From JAJXWB01 sp046349215 (GTDB taxonomy: Bacteria > Pseudomonadota > Alphaproteobacteria > Rhizobiales > Beijerinckiaceae), in contig JAXMCV010000001.1 in NCBI GenBank assembly GCA_046349215.1, positions 496,001 to 560,000 of the forward strand: a stretch of DNA of 64,000 bases, read 5' to 3'. The translations under genes and the position numbers were made by a program. The notes beneath the pieces were generated by a model. That model did no database searches and was not told the DNA's origin. It saw nothing but the letters and a program-made list of their open reading frames with translations. Shown in pieces: positions 8,195 to 16,686 of this stretch. The stretch's first letter is position 1; every line of letters starts with the position of its first letter.

Positions 8195-9298
8195 ATGAAC
8201 ATAGGGAGACGCGGATTCATTGCGGGCAGCCTCGCGACCAGCGCAGGCGCCCTGCTTCCGTCGAGCGCTTTCGGGCAGGCGGCCTTCGCGCCGAAGCCGG
8301 AAAAGTGGCGCAGCTTCGACATCACGACACGGCTCGACCTCGCCGCGAAGGACGGCGCATCGCAGGCCTGGCTACCGCTTCCCTCGGTGCGCGAGGACGC
8401 GTGGATGAAGCCGAACGGCGCGGACTGGCGCACCAACGGCAAGGCGACCGTCTTCAAGAGCGGCAGCCACGCGCCGGGCATGTTGCGCGTCGAGTGGACA
8501 GCCAGCGAAAAGGCGCCGTTCGTCGAACTGACAAACCGCATCGCCACGCGCGACCGCTCGGTCGATCTCGACAAGCGCGAGGCTTCAGCGCCGCTGTCGT
8601 CGACCGAGCGCAAGTTCTACCTCGCCGCCACGGATCTCATTCCGACCGACGGCATCGTCAAGCAGACCTCCGACAAGATCACCGCCGGCGCGCGCACCGA
8701 TGTCGATAAGGCCCGCGCGATCTACGAATGGGTGGTCGACAATTCCTTCCGTCGCGCCTCGACGCGCGGTTGCGGCATCGGCGACGTCGCCGCCATGCTG
8801 AAATCGGGCGACCTCGGCGGCAAATGCGCCGATCTGAACGCGCTGTTCGTCGGACTTTCACGCGCGGCTGGCCTGCCTGCACGGGACGTCTATGGCATAC
8901 GCATCGCGCCTTCGAAATTCGGCTACAAGAGCCTCGGCGCGAATTCCGACACGATCACCAAGGCGCAACATTGCCGCGCCGAAGTCTGGCTCGACGGACA
9001 CGGCTGGACGCCGATGGACCCCGCCGATGTGCGCAAGGTCGTGCTCGAGGAACCGCCGGGCAATCTCGCCGTCGGCGACGCCAAGGTCCCAGCCGCGCGC
9101 AAGACTTTGTTCGGCGCATGGGAAGGCAATTGGCTTGCCTATAATTTCGCGCATGACGTCGCCCTGCCCGGCTCGAACGGCCCCAGGCTCGGCTTCCTCA
9201 TGTATCCGCAGGCGGAAGTCGCGGGACTGCGACTCGACTGCCTCGACCCGGACACGTTCCGCTACACGATCAAGACAAAGGAAACGACCGCGATCTGA
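8195..9298 (+). CDS. Tat-exported transglutaminase-like domain protein
   Basis: The 367-residue protein begins with a twin-arginine signal (GRRGFIAG, ~4-11, then a hydrophobic stretch to AFGQA). The core is a transglutaminase/protease-like domain: GDLGGKCADLNALF with catalytic Cys211, QHCRAEVWL with His259, and GWTPMDPAD with Asp275. Such proteins are predicted periplasmic cysteine peptidases or amidases, and I know of no substrate for this subgroup. The start at 8195 follows the TlpA-like stop by 2 bp and has GAGGGAG upstream. Export by Tat next to a TlpA-like reductase could keep the catalytic Cys reduced, which is an inference. Confidence 0.8.
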   Translation: MNIGRRGFIAGSLATSAGALLPSSAFGQAAFAPKPEKWRSFDITTRLDLAAKDGASQAWLPLPSVREDAWMKPNGADWRTNGKATVFKSGSHAPGMLRVEWTASEKAPFVELTNRIATRDRSVDLDKREASAPLSSTERKFYLAATDLIPTDGIVKQTSDKITAGARTDVDKARAIYEWVVDNSFRRASTRGCGIGDVAAMLKSGDLGGKCADLNALFVGLSRAAGLPARDVYGIRIAPSKFGYKSLGANSDTITKAQHCRAEVWLDGHGWTPMDPADVRKVVLEEPPGNLAVGDAKVPAARKTLFGAWEGNWLAYNFAHDVALPGSNGPRLGFLMYPQAEVAGLRLDCLDPDTFRYTIKTKETTAI

Positions 9299-9322
9299 TC
9301 GCGGCGCACGGAGGAAATTGCG

Positions 9323-10372
9323 ATGAATGCGCCCGTCGTCCGCCTCACCAGCCTCGCCCATGGCGGCGGCTGCGGGTGCAAGCTCGCGCCCTCCGTGCTT
9401 CGCCAACTCATGGCGAACCAACCGGTCGCGCATCCCTACGCGAACCTGCTCGTCGGCACGGAGACCGGCGACGACGCCGCCGTCTATCGTCTCGAGGACG
9501 GAACCTGCATCATCGCGACGACCGACTTCTTCATGCCGATGGTCGACGATCCCTTCGACTTCGGACGGATCGCCGCCACGAACGCGATCTCGGACGTGTA
9601 TGCGATGGGCGGAACGCCGATCATGGCGCTCGCCGTCCTCGGCATGCCCGTCGACAAGATCGCGCCGGAAACCGTGCGTCTCATTCTCGATGGCGGGCGC
9701 GCCATCTGTGCGGAAGCGGGAATTCCCGTGGCGGGCGGCCATTCCATCGACTGTCCGGAGCCGGTCTACGGCCTCGCGGTCATCGGCACATGCCGCGAGG
9801 AAAACATCAGGCGCAACAGCGAGGCGAAGCCTGGCGACGCGCTGATCTTCACCAAGGCGATCGGCGTCGGCATCTATTCGTCGGCGGTCAAGAAGAACCT
9901 GCTGTCGCCTGAAAACTACGTCGAGATGGTCGGTTCGATGACGAAGCTGAACCGTATCGGCGCGAAGCTGGCGAAAGACCCGGACGTCCACGCCATGACG
10001 GATGTGACAGGCTTCGGGCTTGCCGGGCATGCGCTGGAAATGGCGCAGGGTTCAGGCGCCTCGATCGCCATCGACGCGAATGCGGTCGTCTATCTCGACG
10101 ACGCGGCGGCGCTCGCGCAGAAGGGATGCGTGACGGGCGCCTCGCATCGCAACTGGTCGAGCTATGGCGAGAATATCGACATGCCCGCGGACTGGCCGGA
10201 ATGGCGCCGGCATCTGCTCACCGATCCGCAGACATCGGGGGGCCTGCTGATCGCCTGCGCGCCGGAGAAGGCGCAGGAGATCTGTGCGATGATCGTGGCG
10301 GAAGGCTATCCCGCGGCGCGCATCGTCGGCCGCGTCGAAAAGGGCGCGCCGCGCGTCAGCTTCATGGGCTGA
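9323..10372 (+). CDS. selD: SelD, selenide, water dikinase (selenophosphate synthase)
   Basis: SelD makes monoselenophosphate from selenide and ATP, the selenium donor for SelA. The 349-residue protein is full length. The glycine-rich N-terminal loop GGGCGCKL carries the catalytic pair equivalent to E. coli Cys17 and Lys20 at the same positions, with Cys and not Sec. Typical AIR-synthase-fold motifs follow: GDDAAVYRL, ATTDFFMPMVDDPFDFGRIAA and DVTGFGLAGHALEM. A GGAGG site lies 7 bases before the ATG. With selA, selB and fdoG nearby, only selC (tRNA-Sec) of the minimal pathway is missing from the window. Confidence 0.97.
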   Translation: MNAPVVRLTSLAHGGGCGCKLAPSVLRQLMANQPVAHPYANLLVGTETGDDAAVYRLEDGTCIIATTDFFMPMVDDPFDFGRIAATNAISDVYAMGGTPIMALAVLGMPVDKIAPETVRLILDGGRAICAEAGIPVAGGHSIDCPEPVYGLAVIGTCREENIRRNSEAKPGDALIFTKAIGVGIYSSAVKKNLLSPENYVEMVGSMTKLNRIGAKLAKDPDVHAMTDVTGFGLAGHALEMAQGSGASIAIDANAVVYLDDAAALAQKGCVTGASHRNWSSYGENIDMPADWPEWRRHLLTDPQTSGGLLIACAPEKAQEICAMIVAEGYPAARIVGRVEKGAPRVSFMG

Positions 10373-10385
10373 CGCGCGCTGCTGT

Positions 10386-11354
10386 TCACGCCGCGCGCCT
10401 GAACGCCAGCGCGGCATTGAGGCCGCCGAAGGCGAAGGAATTCGACAAGGCCGCGCCGATTTCCATCTGCCGCGCGATGTTCGGGATGACGTCCATGTCG
10501 CAATCCGGGTCGAATTCCTGGTGGTTGACTGTCGGCGGCGCTACGGACTTGCGCATGGCCATGACCGTGGCGACCGCTTCGAGGCCGCCGGCGGCGCCGA
10601 GGGAATGGCCCGTCGCGCCCTTGATCGAGGAAATCGGCGGGACGCCGCTGTCGCCAAAGATCATCTTCATGGCCTGCGTCTCGGAATTGTCGTTGGCGCG
10701 TGTGCCGGTGCCATGCGCATTGACGTAGGCGATGTCGGAAGCCGACAGCCGCGCATCGGCAAGACAGTCGCGCATGGCGCGCGCCATGCCATCGGCCGAC
10801 GGCGATACGATGTCGCCGGCGTCGGCGTTGGCCGCAAAGCCCGCAAGCACGATATCCGTACGCGCCCCGCGCGCCTTTGCATGTGCTTCAGACTCGAGCA
10901 CGAGGATGCCGGGGCGCGCCGCCGCCTGAAGGAAGCGGCCGGCCGCCGCGTTCGCCCGCGCCGCCTGCAAATTGTTGTAGCGCTTGAATCCATCGAAAAC
11001 CGGTAGCGAAAACTGAAGGCCGATCGCGTCGGGCTGGTGATAGATATTCGTGTCGAAACCCGAGACGATCGGCTGCGGGTCGTAGTTGATTGACGAGGTC
11101 AGTATTTTCTCGCCCACGATCGAAATTGTCGGCATGAACGAATCGAACGCCTGACGCAGCTTCGCGTCGGCCGCGTTCTGTCTTGCGTTGTCGGCGGCGA
11201 TCGAAAGGCTCGCGCGGAGCGCCCAGATGGAGGCTTCATCCAGCGATTGCGCCCGCACGGTTTCGGATCCGGCAATCGCCATACCGGCGACGGATGCCGC
11301 CAGAATCCGGCGGGCAAGCGCATGAAACGCGCGCGGCACGACAATGAAACGCAT
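10386..11354 (-). pseudogene. Chimeric ORF: TolC-like N-terminus joined to ketoacyl-ACP synthase C-terminus
   Basis: The 322-residue open frame is two unrelated pieces. Residues ~1-145 are the start of an outer-membrane efflux protein of the TolC family: a signal peptide ending near SETVRAQ, a helical part and FSLPVFDGFKRYNNLQAARANA. Residues ~148-322 are the C-terminal half of a FabF/NodE-like beta-ketoacyl synthase: GILVLESEAHAKARGA, YVNAHGTGT (active His), KGATGHSLGAAGG (second His) and NSFAFGGLNAAL. The synthase half lacks the N-terminal lobe with the catalytic Cys, and the TolC half lacks the second repeat. The junction lies near 10907-10935. The frame is preserved, so it may be expressed, but neither parent function can be complete. 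A deletion between two genes is the simplest origin, and an assembly join is the alternative. Confidence 0.75.
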
Positions 11355-11742
11355 TGAAATACAATCGATACAAAACGATGACGCAGGATAGGCCCTGTTT
11401 GGTTAAGGGGCGATGAAATGCGCCCGTCCTCCGTTGTCTGCTGCGCGCGCATTCCGGGCATGTCCGCCAAATACGGCCCATCGCCTGCAATCGCTGCGCG
11501 ATCGCGCGACGTGCGGATTTTCACGATTGGCCAAAGGCATAGCCTCTGCCTCGCGCGCGAGAGACCCTTCGGGCCCGCCATCGGCCACACCCCGGTCTGG
11601 CGACGGAACAATGGGGCCGGCCAACCGTTGACCGCATTCCCGAAGGCGATTTCGTCCTGCCTTGCCGATGTCCCGATTCTCGCTCGTCCGGGGTTCGGCG
11701 CCGGTTCTAGGACGTGGCCGCCGCCATGCAAGAGGAGCGACC
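11355..11742. other. 388-bp intergenic region before the DUF892 gene
   Basis: No convincing gene is seen here. The region holds the upstream sequence of the chimeric ORF (minus) and of the DUF892 gene (plus). The one site I can support is an EcfG-type promoter at 11605-11629, listed separately. The part nearest the chimera (11342-11400) is AT-richer and could hold its promoter, without a clear -35/-10 pair. Confidence 0.5.
11605..11629 (+). promoter_or_regulatory. Candidate EcfG (general stress response) promoter
   Basis: GGAAC (11605-11609) and CGTT (11626-11629) are separated by 16 bases, which matches the alphaproteobacterial EcfG sigma-factor consensus GGAAC-N16/17-cGTT. It lies 113 bases upstream of the DUF892 gene and in the right orientation. 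Genes of this stress-protein family are often under EcfG control, which supports the reading. The match is by eye. Confidence 0.6.
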
Positions 11743-12246
11743 ATGGGATTGTTCAGCGCCGACATCAAGACACTCGACGATCTGTTCGTGCATACGCTGC
11801 AAGACATCTACTACGCCGAGAACAAGATTACGAAGGCCCTGCCCGACATGATCGCCAAGGCGAACGATCCAAAGCTGAGGCAGGGGTTTGAAAAGCATCT
11901 CGCCGAGACCCGCGGGCATGTTCAGCGCCTCGAGCGCGTCTTCAAGATGCATGGGCGCGAGCCCAAGGCCGTCACCTGCCCGGCGATCGACGGCATCATC
12001 GACGAGGCCAACGATGTTGCGGGCGATACGGCGAGCGCGGAGGTTCGCGACGCCGCGCTGGTAGCTTCGGCGCAGGCTGTCGAGCATTACGAAATCACGC
12101 GCTACGGGTCATTGATCGCCTGGGCCAGGCAGCTCGGTCGCGACGATTGCGCGCAGGTCCTCGAGCAAACGCTCGGCGAGGAGAAGGCCGCTGACGAAGC
12201 CTTGACGCAAGTCGCGCAGAGCAAGGTCAACGCGCGGGCTGCATGA
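11743..12246 (+). CDS. DUF892 / YciE-YciF-like ferritin-fold stress protein
   Basis: The 167-residue protein is all-helical with the ferritin-like carboxylate pattern of the YciE/YciF (DUF892) family: an early LQDIYYAENKITKALP helix, EKHLAETRGHVQRLE, then VEHYEITRYGSLIAWA and LGEEKAADEAL. These glutamates and histidines are candidate di-metal ligands. The role is stress related but biochemically undefined. The ATG at 11743 is chosen because it has AGAGGAG 7 bases upstream and gives the family's standard N-terminus MGLFS. It is transcribed alone, probably from the EcfG-type promoter upstream. Confidence 0.85.
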   Translation: MGLFSADIKTLDDLFVHTLQDIYYAENKITKALPDMIAKANDPKLRQGFEKHLAETRGHVQRLERVFKMHGREPKAVTCPAIDGIIDEANDVAGDTASAEVRDAALVASAQAVEHYEITRYGSLIAWARQLGRDDCAQVLEQTLGEEKAADEALTQVAQSKVNARAA

Positions 12247-12320
12247 CGGGCGGCGCGCCATTCCAGCGAGCGACCAGATCCGCGGGCGTATCGACGTCGG
12301 CCACACGGGCGACGAGGTCG
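12227..12320 (-). pseudogene. Possible C-terminal remnant of a MobA/MocA-like nucleotidyltransferase
   Basis: On the minus strand the segment reads DLVARVADVDTPADLVARW and ends at a TGA inside the DUF892 gene. The DVDTPADL signature near the end is characteristic of molybdenum-cofactor nucleotidyltransferases (MobA/MocA type), where it sits close to the C-terminus. No upstream body of such a gene is present, because the NCS2 gene starts at 12396. MocA-type genes often accompany xanthine dehydrogenase, which would fit the adjacent purine island. The call rests on about 20 residues and could be chance. The rest of 12247-12395 shows nothing else. Confidence 0.3.
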
Positions 12321-12395
12321 CGGTTCCGGACCCGGCGGCGACGCCGCCGGGGACGGATGCGGGGGCCGGCGACCCGCTAGCGTTCTACGATCCGG

Positions 12396-13784
12396 CTAAT
12401 GCGCGGCCGCCTTCGATGGCTCGCCGGCCCCGTTGAAGAACGCGTTCAGCGCCACGGTGACGATGGTCGTCAGCAGGATGCCGGATTCCAGAAGCGGCTT
12501 CAGCTGCTTTGGAAAGGCCTCGAAGAAGTTCGGCGCGATCAGCGTCAGCATCCCGAAGCCGATGCCGAGCGCGACAATCATCAGATTGTTGCGATTTCCG
12601 GCGTAGTCGACGCTTGCAAGGATCCGGATGCCCGTTGCGGCCACCATGCCGAACATGACGAGGCCGGCGCCGCCGAGCACGCTCACGGGAATCGCCCCGA
12701 AAACCGCGGCGAGCTTCGGAATGAGGCCGAGGATCAGCAGGATCACGCCGCCGGCCACCGCGACCCAGCGCGAGCGGACGCCCGTCACGCCGACGAGGCC
12801 GACGTTCTGGGAATACGACGTATAGGGGAAGGTGTTCATAATGCCGCCGAGGATCGTGCCGACGCCATCGGCGCGCAAGCCCTTGGTAAGTTCCTTCGCA
12901 TCCACCGTCTTGCCGGTCATCTCGCCAAGCGCCAGGAACATGCCGGTCGACTCTACCATCACGACGATCATCACGATGCACATGGTGAGGATCGACCAGA
13001 AGTCGAATGTCGGCATTCCGAACTGGAAGGGATAGACGAGGCCGAACCAGGGCGCATTGGCGATCAGGCCCGTGTTGAGCTTGCCGAGCGCGGCAGCTAC
13101 GCAGGCGCCGACGACGATGCCGAGCAAGACGGCAATATTCGCGAAAAATCCCTTTGCGAAACGCGAGATCAAGAGGATTGCAACCAGCACGACCAATGCG
13201 ATGCCGAGGTTTTCCGGCTGGCCGAAGGCAGGATTGGGGAATTCGCCCAGCGCCCCGTCCACCTGCTTTCTGATGGTCGGCAACGCGCCGCCGGCCCAGC
13301 CGATGCCGATGCGCATGAGCGTGATGCCGATGACCGCGATGATCGTGCCGGTGACGACCGGCGGGAAGAAACGCAGCAGCCGGCCGATCAGCGGCGACAC
13401 GAGCACCGCGAAGATTCCAGCTGCGATGACAGCGCCATAGATATTGAGCAGGGTCGCAACCGGTGTGGCGCCCGCCGCCTTGCCGGCGCCGATCATGGCC
13501 ATCATTGGCGCCACCGAAGCAAAGGTGACGCCCATCATGACCGGCAATCTGATGCCGACGCCAGGGAAGCCGAGCGATTGCACGAGGGTCGCAAGGCCGC
13601 AGGCGAAAAGGTCCGCGTTGATGAGCAGCGTGCGCTGCTCGGGCGACAGGCCCAGCGCGCCGGAGATGATGAACGGCACGGCCACCGCGCCGGCGTACAT
13701 CACGAGAACATGCTGGATGCCCAGCGCGGCGAGACGCTGCGGCGGCAGCATCTCGTCGACGCCCTGCGTCGTCTGGTCCGTCAT
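12396..13784 (-). CDS. NCS2-family purine (xanthine/urate) permease
   Basis: This is a 462-residue polytopic proton symporter of the nucleobase:cation NCS2 family, which imports xanthine or uric acid. It has about 12-14 hydrophobic segments and family motifs such as QHVLVMYAGAVAVPFI near the N-terminus, the helix-8 region MIVVMVESTGMFLALGEMTGK and NTFPYTSYSQNVGLVGVTGV. The start at 13784 (MTDQTTQG) is preferred over an upstream ATG because GGGAGGGG precedes it by 3 bases. It lies 58 bp after the PuuE-UraD gene on the same strand, so it belongs to the urate operon and is the likely substrate importer. Confidence 0.9.
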   Translation of the reverse strand: MTDQTTQGVDEMLPPQRLAALGIQHVLVMYAGAVAVPFIISGALGLSPEQRTLLINADLFACGLATLVQSLGFPGVGIRLPVMMGVTFASVAPMMAMIGAGKAAGATPVATLLNIYGAVIAAGIFAVLVSPLIGRLLRFFPPVVTGTIIAVIGITLMRIGIGWAGGALPTIRKQVDGALGEFPNPAFGQPENLGIALVVLVAILLISRFAKGFFANIAVLLGIVVGACVAAALGKLNTGLIANAPWFGLVYPFQFGMPTFDFWSILTMCIVMIVVMVESTGMFLALGEMTGKTVDAKELTKGLRADGVGTILGGIMNTFPYTSYSQNVGLVGVTGVRSRWVAVAGGVILLILGLIPKLAAVFGAIPVSVLGGAGLVMFGMVAATGIRILASVDYAGNRNNLMIVALGIGFGMLTLIAPNFFEAFPKQLKPLLESGILLTTIVTVALNAFFNGAGEPSKAAAH

Positions 13785-13842
13785 TCGCCCCTCCCTTATG
13801 CGGGTATTGCTTCCCGCCTCCAAGCAAACCGCGCGCCAGATT

Positions 13843-15261
13843 TCAGGACGGCATGCGGTCCTTCAGGCGCAGCAGCGCGATCTTCTCGATCTGCCGCAGC
13901 GCCTCGTCGAATTCGGCATCCGGCTGCAGGCCGATACGCCACTGGAATGCTGAAATAATTTCCGCCTTCGTCGCGCCCTTCACCGCCATGATGAAGGGAA
14001 AACCGAAGCGCGCCTTGTAAGATTCGTTGAGCTCGGTGAAATGCCTGAGTTCTTCCGGCGACAGCGTATCGAGTCCGGCGGCGCCCTGTTCGCGTGTCGA
14101 ATCCTCGGTCAATTCCTTCGCCAGCGCCAGCCGACCCGCAAGATCGGGGTGCGCGCGGATCAGCGCCAGCTTTTCGTCGCGCGACATGGCGCGCATGACG
14201 GCGACGAGCGCCTTGTGCAATCCCTCCGCGCTATCGCAATCGGGCCCGAGCCCCGTCTGGTGCGCGCGCGCGGCGATCTGCGGCGTATGCTCGAAAATGT
14301 CGCCGAACGCCTCGAGGAACAGCGCGCGGCCCATGCGGGAGGGACGGAAGCCGCCGGCTGGCGGATGCTTCCTGATCCAATGGCGGGCGATATCGAGACG
14401 CGATGCGACCCACACGCGTTCGTGGCTCTTGATGTAGGCGAGAAACCGCGCCAGCGCCGCTGCGCGCCCGGGACGCCCGACCAGCCGGCAGTGGAGGCCA
14501 ATCGACATCATCTTCGGCCGCTCGGCGCCCTCGGCGTAGAGAAAATCGAACGTATCCTTCAGATAGGTGAAGAACTGGTCGCCGCTGTTGAAACCCTGCG
14601 GCGTCGCGAAGCGCATGTCGTTGGCGTCGAGCGTATAGGGCACGATCAGTTGCTGAGCCCGTCCGTCGTCATGCCAGTACGGCAATTCGTCGGCGTAATT
14701 GTCCGCGCTGTAGAGGAAGCCGCCCTCCTCGATCGTCAGAGCCAGTGTGTGTTCGGACCCTCGGCCCTGATACATGCCGAGCGGGCGTTCCCCCGTGACT
14801 TCCGTGTGAATACGGACGGCCTCGTCGATGTGCGCGCGTTCGTCTGCGGGCGAAAAATCCTTGTATTCGATCCACTTCAGCCCGTGGCTGGCGATTTCCC
14901 AGCCAGCGTCCTTCATGGCGGCGACCGCTTGCGGATTGCGCTCCAGCGCCGTCGCGACGCCGAACACGGTCACGGGCATCTCGCGCTCGCGGAACATGCG
15001 CAAGAGGCGCCAGAAACCGACGCGCGAGCCGTACTCGTAGATCGATTCCATGTTCATGTGGCGCTGGTCCGGCCAAGCCTGAGCGCCGACGATCTCCGAC
15101 AGGAACGCCTCCGACGCGGCGTCGCCGTGGAGGATGCAATTCTCGCCGCCTTCCTCATAATTGACGACGAATTGCACGGCGATGCGGGCTTCGCCCGGCC
15201 AGTGCGCATGTGGCGGGTTCGCGCCGTAGCCGATCAGGTCGCGCGGATAGGACGACATCAC
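13843..15261 (-). CDS. Fused allantoinase (PuuE type) and OHCU decarboxylase (UraD)
   Basis: Two ureide-pathway enzymes are joined in one 472-residue protein. Residues ~1-305 are a PuuE-type, polysaccharide-deacetylase-fold allantoinase (YPRDLIGYG, VVNYEEGGE, YEYGSRVGFWR, SHGLKWIEY, YQGRGSEHT). Residues ~312-472 are OHCU decarboxylase (HPDLAGRLA, STREQGAAGLD, LNESYKARFGFPFIMAVKG). UraD yields (S)-allantoin from OHCU and PuuE hydrolyses allantoin to allantoate, so the fusion places consecutive steps in one polypeptide, with the later enzyme first. The ATG overlaps the UraH stop (15258-15261). Bacterial fusions of this kind exist in databases as far as I recall. Confidence 0.93.
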   Translation of the reverse strand: MMSSYPRDLIGYGANPPHAHWPGEARIAVQFVVNYEEGGENCILHGDAASEAFLSEIVGAQAWPDQRHMNMESIYEYGSRVGFWRLLRMFREREMPVTVFGVATALERNPQAVAAMKDAGWEIASHGLKWIEYKDFSPADERAHIDEAVRIHTEVTGERPLGMYQGRGSEHTLALTIEEGGFLYSADNYADELPYWHDDGRAQQLIVPYTLDANDMRFATPQGFNSGDQFFTYLKDTFDFLYAEGAERPKMMSIGLHCRLVGRPGRAAALARFLAYIKSHERVWVASRLDIARHWIRKHPPAGGFRPSRMGRALFLEAFGDIFEHTPQIAARAHQTGLGPDCDSAEGLHKALVAVMRAMSRDEKLALIRAHPDLAGRLALAKELTEDSTREQGAAGLDTLSPEELRHFTELNESYKARFGFPFIMAVKGATKAEIISAFQWRIGLQPDAEFDEALRQIEKIALLRLKDRMPS

Positions 15262-15614
15262 GATCCCCGATAGGTCGAATAAGCCCAGGGAGATACGAGC
15301 AAAGGCACGTGATAGTGCGCGGCCGTATCCGCGATGCCGAAGCGGATCGGCACCACGTCGATGAAGGCAGGCTCCGGCAGCTGCTCGCTACGGCCGCGGA
15401 AATAGGCGCCGGCGTGAAAGCGGATTTCGTAGACGCCCTGCTTGAGTTCGGCGCCGGCCAGCAGAGGCGCGTCCGTGCGCCCGTCGGCATTGGTCGCGAC
15501 CTTCTTGAGAAGGCGCGCAGCGCCGTCGCTCGCAATCTCGAACAATTCGACGGCGACGCCGGCGGCAGGCCGGCCGTGCTGGATATCCAGAACATGCGTC
15601 GACAGTCGACTCAT
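15258..15614 (-). CDS. uraH: 5-hydroxyisourate hydrolase (transthyretin-like)
   Basis: UraH hydrolyses 5-hydroxyisourate, the product of urate oxidation, to OHCU. The 118-residue protein has the family hallmarks: the N-terminal STHVLDIQHGRPA with the active-site His, a central GRTD, HYHVPLLVSPWAYSTY and the C-terminal tetrapeptide YRGS. The start at 15614 (MSRLSTHVLD) fits the family better than the upstream ATG, which would add seven residues. The stop overlaps the next gene, giving the order UraH, then PuuE-UraD, then permease in one operon. Confidence 0.95.
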   Translation of the reverse strand: MSRLSTHVLDIQHGRPAAGVAVELFEIASDGAARLLKKVATNADGRTDAPLLAGAELKQGVYEIRFHAGAYFRGRSEQLPEPAFIDVVPIRFGIADTAAHYHVPLLVSPWAYSTYRGS

Positions 15615-15732
15615 CGGATCCCCTGACGCTCCCATAGCCGGGCCATCTTAGCAGCGCCAAATCGGCGGACATTCAAAATCTTTTTGAAACTGCCCCGCAT
15701 CGCGTCCGGCAAATGTCCATTCCTTGCGCGGT

Positions 15733-16686
15733 TCAGCCGCGCCGGCGTCCACGCGCCGCCCGGCCGGCCGGCTTCGCGAGCGCCAGCGCCGTCTCGATAT
15801 GGCCGCGCGCCTCTTCGGCAAGCACGTCTGCGAAGGCGCGGACTTTCGGCGGGACCATGCGCTGGTAAGCATGCAGGATGGCCAGCGTGACAGGCGCCGG
15901 CGGGTTCTCGGGCAGGACCGGCACGAGCGCGCCGGCGCGAAGATGTTCCGCGACCTCGAAAACCGGTTTCATCGCAATGCCTTCGCCGTTCAGCGCCCAT
16001 TGCGTCAGCACATCGCCCGCATCGGCGTCGAGGCGACCCGACACCGGCACGGACACGGCGCGACCGCCGCGCTGCAAGGACCACCGGAACTGTCGTGAGC
16101 CGGGATATCGCAACATCAGACAATTGTGCCTTTCCAGATCGGCGATCGATTTCGGCGCGCCCCGTCGAGCGATGTATTCCGGCGAGGCGCAGAGCACGCG
16201 CTCGATTTCGGCGATCTTGCGGACAATCAGGGAGGAATCCGGCAGGGTGTCCATGCGGACCGCGACGTCGACGGCCTCCGTGTAGAGGTCGACCAGATAG
16301 TCCGACAGGCGCAGGAACACGTCGATTTCCGGATATTTCGCCTGGAATCGCGGAATCAGCGGCGCAACCACCCGCTGCCCGAAGCCGAGCGGCGCCGTCA
16401 CCTTCAGCAGGCCGCGCGGCGCGGCGTTCTTCTCGCCGACGCTCGCCTCGGCCCTGTCCAGCGCCTGCGCCACATCGAGGCAATGCTCGTAGAACACCCG
16501 CCCCTGCTCCGTCAGGTACATCTTGCGGGTCGTGCGATTGAACAGCCGGCAGTCGAGCGTCCGCTCCAGGCTGCGGATGCGATGGCTGACGACCGCCGCC
16601 GACAGCCGCATGCTGCGTCCTGCCGCGGAAAACGAACCGAGGTCGACGGCGCGCAGGAAGACGCGGATATTGTCGAGCGACAGCAT
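15733..16686 (-). CDS. LysR-family regulator, probably of urate catabolism
   Basis: The 317-residue protein has a standard LysR winged helix at residues 1-60 (MLSLDNIRVFLRAVDLGSFSAAG pattern; RIRSLERTLDCRLFNRTTRK) and a periplasmic-binding-like effector domain after ~90. It is divergent from puuD and lies upstream of uraH on the same strand, the classical place for the local regulator. A purine breakdown product is a plausible coinducer, which is inferred from context only. The gap of 118 bp to uraH leaves room for a separate promoter. The C-terminus is a short Arg/Gly-rich tail. Confidence 0.9.
   Translation of the reverse strand: MLSLDNIRVFLRAVDLGSFSAAGRSMRLSAAVVSHRIRSLERTLDCRLFNRTTRKMYLTEQGRVFYEHCLDVAQALDRAEASVGEKNAAPRGLLKVTAPLGFGQRVVAPLIPRFQAKYPEIDVFLRLSDYLVDLYTEAVDVAVRMDTLPDSSLIVRKIAEIERVLCASPEYIARRGAPKSIADLERHNCLMLRYPGSRQFRWSLQRGGRAVSVPVSGRLDADAGDVLTQWALNGEGIAMKPVFEVAEHLRAGALVPVLPENPPAPVTLAILHAYQRMVPPKVRAFADVLAEEARGHIETALALAKPAGRAARGRRRG

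Noticed and set aside
230..12000. A selC gene for tRNA-Sec
   Set aside because: No sequence with the long acceptor/variable arm and UCA anticodon was recognised on either strand by reading.
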